This document shows positions 59,593 to 64,000 of a stretch of DNA of 64,000 nucleotides, one piece after another. How positions within the stretch are numbered: position 1 is the first letter of the stretch; each line of letters opens with the position of its first letter. Location of the stretch: the NCBI GenBank assembly GCA_030062745.1, contig CP099839.1, positions 41,527,891-41,591,890 on the forward strand. Direction: 5' to 3'. The notes under the pieces are model-generated. The model did not search any database and was not told the DNA's origin. It worked only from the letters and a program-made list of their open reading frames with translations. A program made the translations under genes and the position numbers. This stretch comes from Capitulum mitella (lineage: Eukaryota; Arthropoda; Thecostraca; Pollicipedomorpha; Pollicipedidae).

Positions 59593-60200
59593 GCTGGAGC
59601 CCCCAGAGCCCACACGTGGTTGGCGTGCTAAGTGGCGCATCACTGGGCTCCGGAGACCGCGTCTGCCGCCGGCCGGCCGGTGCGCACTGCTGGGTGACGT
59701 CTGCGGGACGCTGGACCAGCACCAGCGGCCGGGCGCCGGCCGGCCGGCAGCGCGATCCAATTAGACGGCGCGTTGGCGTCTCTGAGGTCGTGACAGTCGA
59801 TTTGTTGCCGTTGTTTGTGTCGGCGACAGCAGGGCCGACTGCCTCGGATCGGGGATTTTATGCCCGCGATACCATCGTCCGAACGGCCCGTAATGAGATA
59901 ATGAAAACGGCGTCGGTCGTCTGTATAAATCAGCCGTTTTGAAATGCGATGCAGTGTAATGCGGTGTGCGGGCGTGTGCAGGATTGTTGTCGGCACCGTT
60001 ATCTGATTTACGATCGGACTAATGCATGCCCATTCCGGGGGAGTCGAGCTATTGTCTGAGCCGGTCCGTGGTGGGCGCGCCTTCCGCGGGCGTGCACTGC
60101 ACGCTGCAACTGCTGTTGGCTCACTGCGGTGTGGAATGAATTTGACGCGGTTTTGCTCGCCTGAACGGATATGTTCCCCGCCCGAAATGGATTTCTGGCC
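59593..60200. promoter_or_regulatory. CpG island
   Basis: GGCCGGCC near 59672 and 59738 in CpG-dense sequence. Right part holds GTAATGAGATAATGAAAA near 59890. Possible regulatory island with no exon recognised. Confidence 0.4.
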
Positions 60201-61384
60201 CCCTTTCCGCATTGACCTTGATTGGAAGGAGTAGCTGGCCTTTCGTCTATTTTTTTTTACAAATATGTTTTGTTTCTCTCTTTCACATTTATAATCAGTG
60301 TCTTGCGACGTGTTTGGAATTGTTCACCATATGGCGGGCTCGCCATATTTGATATACTGGAGGTTGTTTTTTGCATCTCGTGGTATTGGTAGTGTCAGCT
60401 GCAGTTGCACAGCTTTTGCGTCTTTCCTATCGGGCTAGTGTGACATTGATTAATGCCAGCTGACAGCGCGTACTTCATGGACACCCGCGATACATTTGTC
60501 GCAAGAGTGCCTTCGTTGTAATAGAGCTGGCGCGTCAGTCACATTAGGTTCACTAAGCTGCTAAGCCACTCAGAGCGGTGCGTGAAAAGACTGGAACCGG
60601 GCGATTGGGTGGGACGGGGAGGCCAGATTACCAGCCGGCGCCGACCGACGGATGTGACGAGTCGGCGCCATAGCCGGGGTTCAGTGAGGGTCACTGCCAG
60701 CCCGCTGCCATTGACTGCGTTGAAAGGAGGTGGGAGGGGGGGGGGGGCTGAGAGCCTGGCGGTCTCGTGGTCAATCCACGGCCTTGGTCAGTCCCACTGC
60801 TGCCTACCGGGATGAGACTTGCGGGGACTGTCGTCAGGTCGCGCCTTCCGATAGAGCGGCCGTGTTCGATGTATCGTTTCGTATGGTGGACGCGTGGTGG
60901 ACGGACGTGTGGTGGACGCGCTCGTCGGTCGAGGTTGGCTCTGAGCTGTTCGCGGTCCGCCGTGGCTGCTCGTGGCGTGTGTTGGGGGGAGATGGCTCCC
61001 TCCAGTTCATGGCCCTGGTGGCGACTTGCTGCCTCTAAGATTGTCTCGTCCATCCGTACTGTAAGATTTAGCAGTCGGACCGGCCAGCGTGCACGCCAGT
61101 CGGTGTCATCGCTTGCTAACTTATCATCATTGCGGAATCTTTGAGATGTTTTTGTTATCACACTGTGGCAAAGGATACGGCGCATTTGATCTAGGCTTGT
61201 TTGGTGAGTCGATGTCATCAAACTCTTCAGGTGTTGTCCGCCTTTTGTCCGTGGCCGGACCCTGCAGACGTTATCTGCTTCCATAGCTGGACTCTATAGA
61301 CGCTGTGGGTTTACGTCTTTAAGTGATCCTGTCGTTACTGGCTCCATTTCAGCACTTCATTCCGAGGTCTGCGCCGCACCCAGC
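60201..61384. other. No gene recognised
   Basis: Unassigned. A G run lies near 60737 and a short GTGGTGGACG direct repeat at 60888-60922. Confidence 0.4.
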
Positions 61385-62000
61385 CGACATAGGCCGTGCC
61401 TCTGAGTGGGCCGCCAGCCCGGCCGGGCGCCGGCCGCCGTAGCGGAGATCACGACCGTGACCTGTCGTGCAGCGGTCAGCGGCGGTGGCCGCGTCGGCGG
61501 CGGCGGCGGCGCCTCCCGGCCGCCCGATCGGCCATTAATCAGCGCGACGTTATCAGCGGCTTCACACTTGCCGCCGCTGCCGGCCGCCGTTAATTGGACA
61601 CTTTCGGTGGCGGCTTTCGGCGGGCGCCGGCCGTCCGGTCGGATCGGATGTCGGCGCCCTCTGCAGCGGCCCGCGCGCGGCCGCCGCAGCATTCCGCGCC
61701 GCCCGTTCGGCGAACGGTGACGCGCCTCTGCGTGGCCGCCCTGTCGCCGGCGACTAATCCGGCGGCGCGCGGCGGAAAAAACGCGCCACTGTCGGCCCGG
61801 CGGCGGCCGCCGTGCAACCCGTGCAGCGATGGTATCGGCCGGCGGCGGCGGCACCTCGCCAGCTGCATAAGGCTCGGCTGAGGCGCCGGCCGGCCGGCCG
61901 GCCGCCGAGCGGCGCCCTCTGTCGGCGCCGGCGGCAGACAGCGGCAGACGGCCGCGTCCGCGCCCGGGATAAAGGCTGTCACCCCAGGGCGGGGTGACCC
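61385..62000. promoter_or_regulatory. CpG island with homeodomain-like words
   Basis: Very CpG-rich, with a repeated GGCCGGCC near 61888-61905. Between 61530 and 61605 it holds GGCCATTAATCAGCGCG and CCGTTAATTGGACACTT, AT-rich cores typical of homeodomain sites. Long frames on both strands look like composition effects. Confidence 0.45.
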
Positions 62001-64000
62001 GTGGGCGTCGAACTGGACTGTCACGCCGTCTTTTTGGAGAGTGTAAGCCAAAGAGCACGTCGAGATCTGTGTATTAGCCTCACCGCTGTCTGGATTTTTT
62101 GGGGAATTTGGGCATGCAAGGTCAAGGTCTATTGTCAGTCTGCCACTGCTGTCTGAAATTTGTCGGAAATTTCCGCACATAAGATCAACATTATGCACAC
62201 GTGGGAACAGCCAAACAATATTTTTGGGTGACTGTATCAAATCAGAGCGTCTGGGGGCCACAGACATATAGAAGATGTCGCTTCTGGCTGTGACTGGTGT
62301 GCAGGCCGGAGCAGCGGTGCCTCCTGCGTCCAGAGCAGGGTGCAGACAGTCGGGTGGGGCGGGGGGGACACCGCTGGGCTGCTCGCGGCAGGCCAGAGGC
62401 CACCAGCGCGAGGGCGGAGCCTGACAGTGCTGTTTATGAGTCATTGTCGCCTGCAACCAGAGGTGTGGAAATCAAGCAAGTTTGTTCTGTGCGGGTAATA
62501 ACCAGTGTTTAATATCGGAATCTGATTTCCGGCTTTTCAAAGATTTTCCGATTTCCGAATCGGAAATCGGTTGGACTTAGCACTTGTTTGTCGGAAAAAT
62601 AGACAGCTTATTGCGAGCCAAGTGTCAAAAACTGTAACGAAACCAAATGTTGCTTAATATTCCAGTTATAAACTCAGCGGCAAGCATGGCATAAAATGAT
62701 CGTTTTGATAGTCGTTCCACACCTTGGTTGGCTAAGCGTCTGCGCTTTGCAAGCCCAATTCAGCTCCACATCTTTAAAAACTCATATCCACATTGCATAC
62801 ATTTGAGGTGAATCAAGACTATTGCTGGTCAGACCAGTTATTATGGACTTGAAAACAGGAATGCACCTCATTGGCTACAATTTCAGTGCCGTTATATCCC
62901 AAAAGAACACAAAATATTATGCAACTGTTTTCCACAACAAACCAGTAGGCTTGGCTTAATGATCTTCGGTATTTTGCGATTTGCATATGGTCCGTAAATG
63001 CAGTTTTATGGAACTGTTGAGAGTGCTCAACCAGCTTTAGGGTCAATTCAGTCTCATACATTGCTCTTCGGTCAATCTTCAGTTTTGAGATCATGGGTTT
63101 GCCCATGCATCTCAGAGATATAGGTACAACATTGCCCCTATAGAAGGCACATGGATATTTCATGGCACTGCAAACTGGAAACCGGCCTTAATGTTTTGCA
63201 GATGACTCACAGCTATTTCACAGAGTGTACGAACTGTAAACATTCTTGATGTGTTAGGTAGCTCAAACACATTTTTCCCCATAACATTAGCGTGTAACGT
63301 AACTGCATGTCGGCGAATCTATCTGGTCAACGTTATATCCTGCTTACCTCCCACCATTAGATCTGCCTTACTTGTTTATATGGAATGATTGGATTCCCAG
63401 CCATACCTGTCATTTATTGTCTTGCGTCATGGTCTTCCCTGTTTTCACTGTTGTCAGTCCTATTTTGCGCGGTAGCCCAGGAAGATGTGCATTGTCATAT
63501 GGCTGTCCGTTAACCTACAGACCTACAAGATGGTGAAAAATCGCCAACAATCAACCATTTTTTTAGCATAGTTCTTCACTTAAATTTAATGTTGAGGAGA
63601 CTACGCAGGATGAACCACACATGTCAAGATAAATTGTACATTTGGGTTTAGAAGCGACGACACCGAATACCTTAATTGTAAGGCGAAGACGTAGGTGCGT
63701 AGGCGACGACAACGCGCAGTGAGTGGGCGGAGGACGGGGCTGCCATTTATTTATGGGATGTTGGTGACAGTGTTCATGCATTCCGCCTATGACCAGCGCT
63801 ACGGCCTTAAAAAGAAAATTTGGAAGACATGCTTGTTTCGTCTCTGTTTCCTTCAGCCATCACTGTAGTTCATTTTTGTACGAAAAAAAACATGCAATAC
63901 ATGTGGTCTTGGCTGTTTGCAGAGCGGAAGCAGACGTAACAATTCCAATAAAATGTATCGAAATTTTCTTGGACAGACTTGTATCCTTGACAGTCTTGGA
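62001..64000. other. No gene recognised
   Basis: AT-leaning and moderately CpG-poor sequence. Holds a 23-bp palindrome (CCGATTTCCGA arms around one A) at 62548-62570. No exon, RNA gene or transposon end recognised. Confidence 0.4.

Noticed and set aside
61590-62456. 288-residue minus-strand frame and 233-residue overlapping frame
   Set aside because: They lie across a CpG island where stop codons are rare. Arg/Pro/Ala composition in all frames and no domain recognised.
62725-62770. tRNA-like words TGGCTAAGCGTC and CTTTGCAAG
   Set aside because: The spacing to any box B is too short and the arms do not fold into a cloverleaf.

Overview
The window is non-coding, repeat-rich DNA from a metazoan, most likely an invertebrate with a mosaically methylated genome. 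I cannot name the species. Three things point that way. First, it holds eukaryotic cut-and-paste and rolling-circle transposons: a Tigger/pogo element, two Helitrons, a pair of TTAA-flanked piggyBac-type MITEs, and two hAT-like MITE families. Second, short CpG-rich islands full of GGCCGGCC alternate with ordinary sequence and with one block that has lost almost all CpG. Third, there is no operon-like packing of reading frames. No complete host gene was recognised. Most long open frames are shadows of GC-rich minisatellites or of transposons.

Layout, left to right. 1-7.8 kb: unremarkable DNA with three minisatellites (13-bp core, 37 bp, 34 bp). 7.8-8.7 kb: CpG island. 9.3-10.4 kb: 21-bp minisatellite containing a long palindrome and interrupted by a microsatellite-bearing MITE. 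11.65-16.09 kb: two near-identical non-autonomous Helitrons joined head to tail. 16.1-23.2 kb: mostly unassigned, with a tRNA-like SINE fragment, another MITE and a perfect 24-bp palindrome. 23.3-26.3 kb: two copies of a short hAT-like MITE around 27-bp and 35-bp minisatellites, then a CpG island to 27.1 kb. 27-38 kb: mostly unassigned, with three of the four copies of an unnamed interspersed repeat, a polypyrimidine tract and small islands. 38.3-38.9 kb: the best non-transposon coding remnant. 39.5-40.7 kb and 53.7-55.0 kb: inverted copies of one piggyBac-type MITE carrying clustered nuclear-receptor half-sites. 44.7-46.5 kb: Tigger element with intact ends and a broken transposase. 46.8-49.7 kb: two CpG islands flanking a GTCAGA-rich minisatellite and a MITE. 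55.8-57.7 kb: extreme CpG depletion ending at a CpG island. 58-64 kb: islands, two minisatellites and unassigned sequence.

The sequence shows no genes working together in a pathway. The interest lies in transposon biology and chromatin composition: the tandem Helitron junction, the receptor-site-bearing MITE, the microsatellite-bearing MITE family, and the abrupt CpG-depleted block next to an island.
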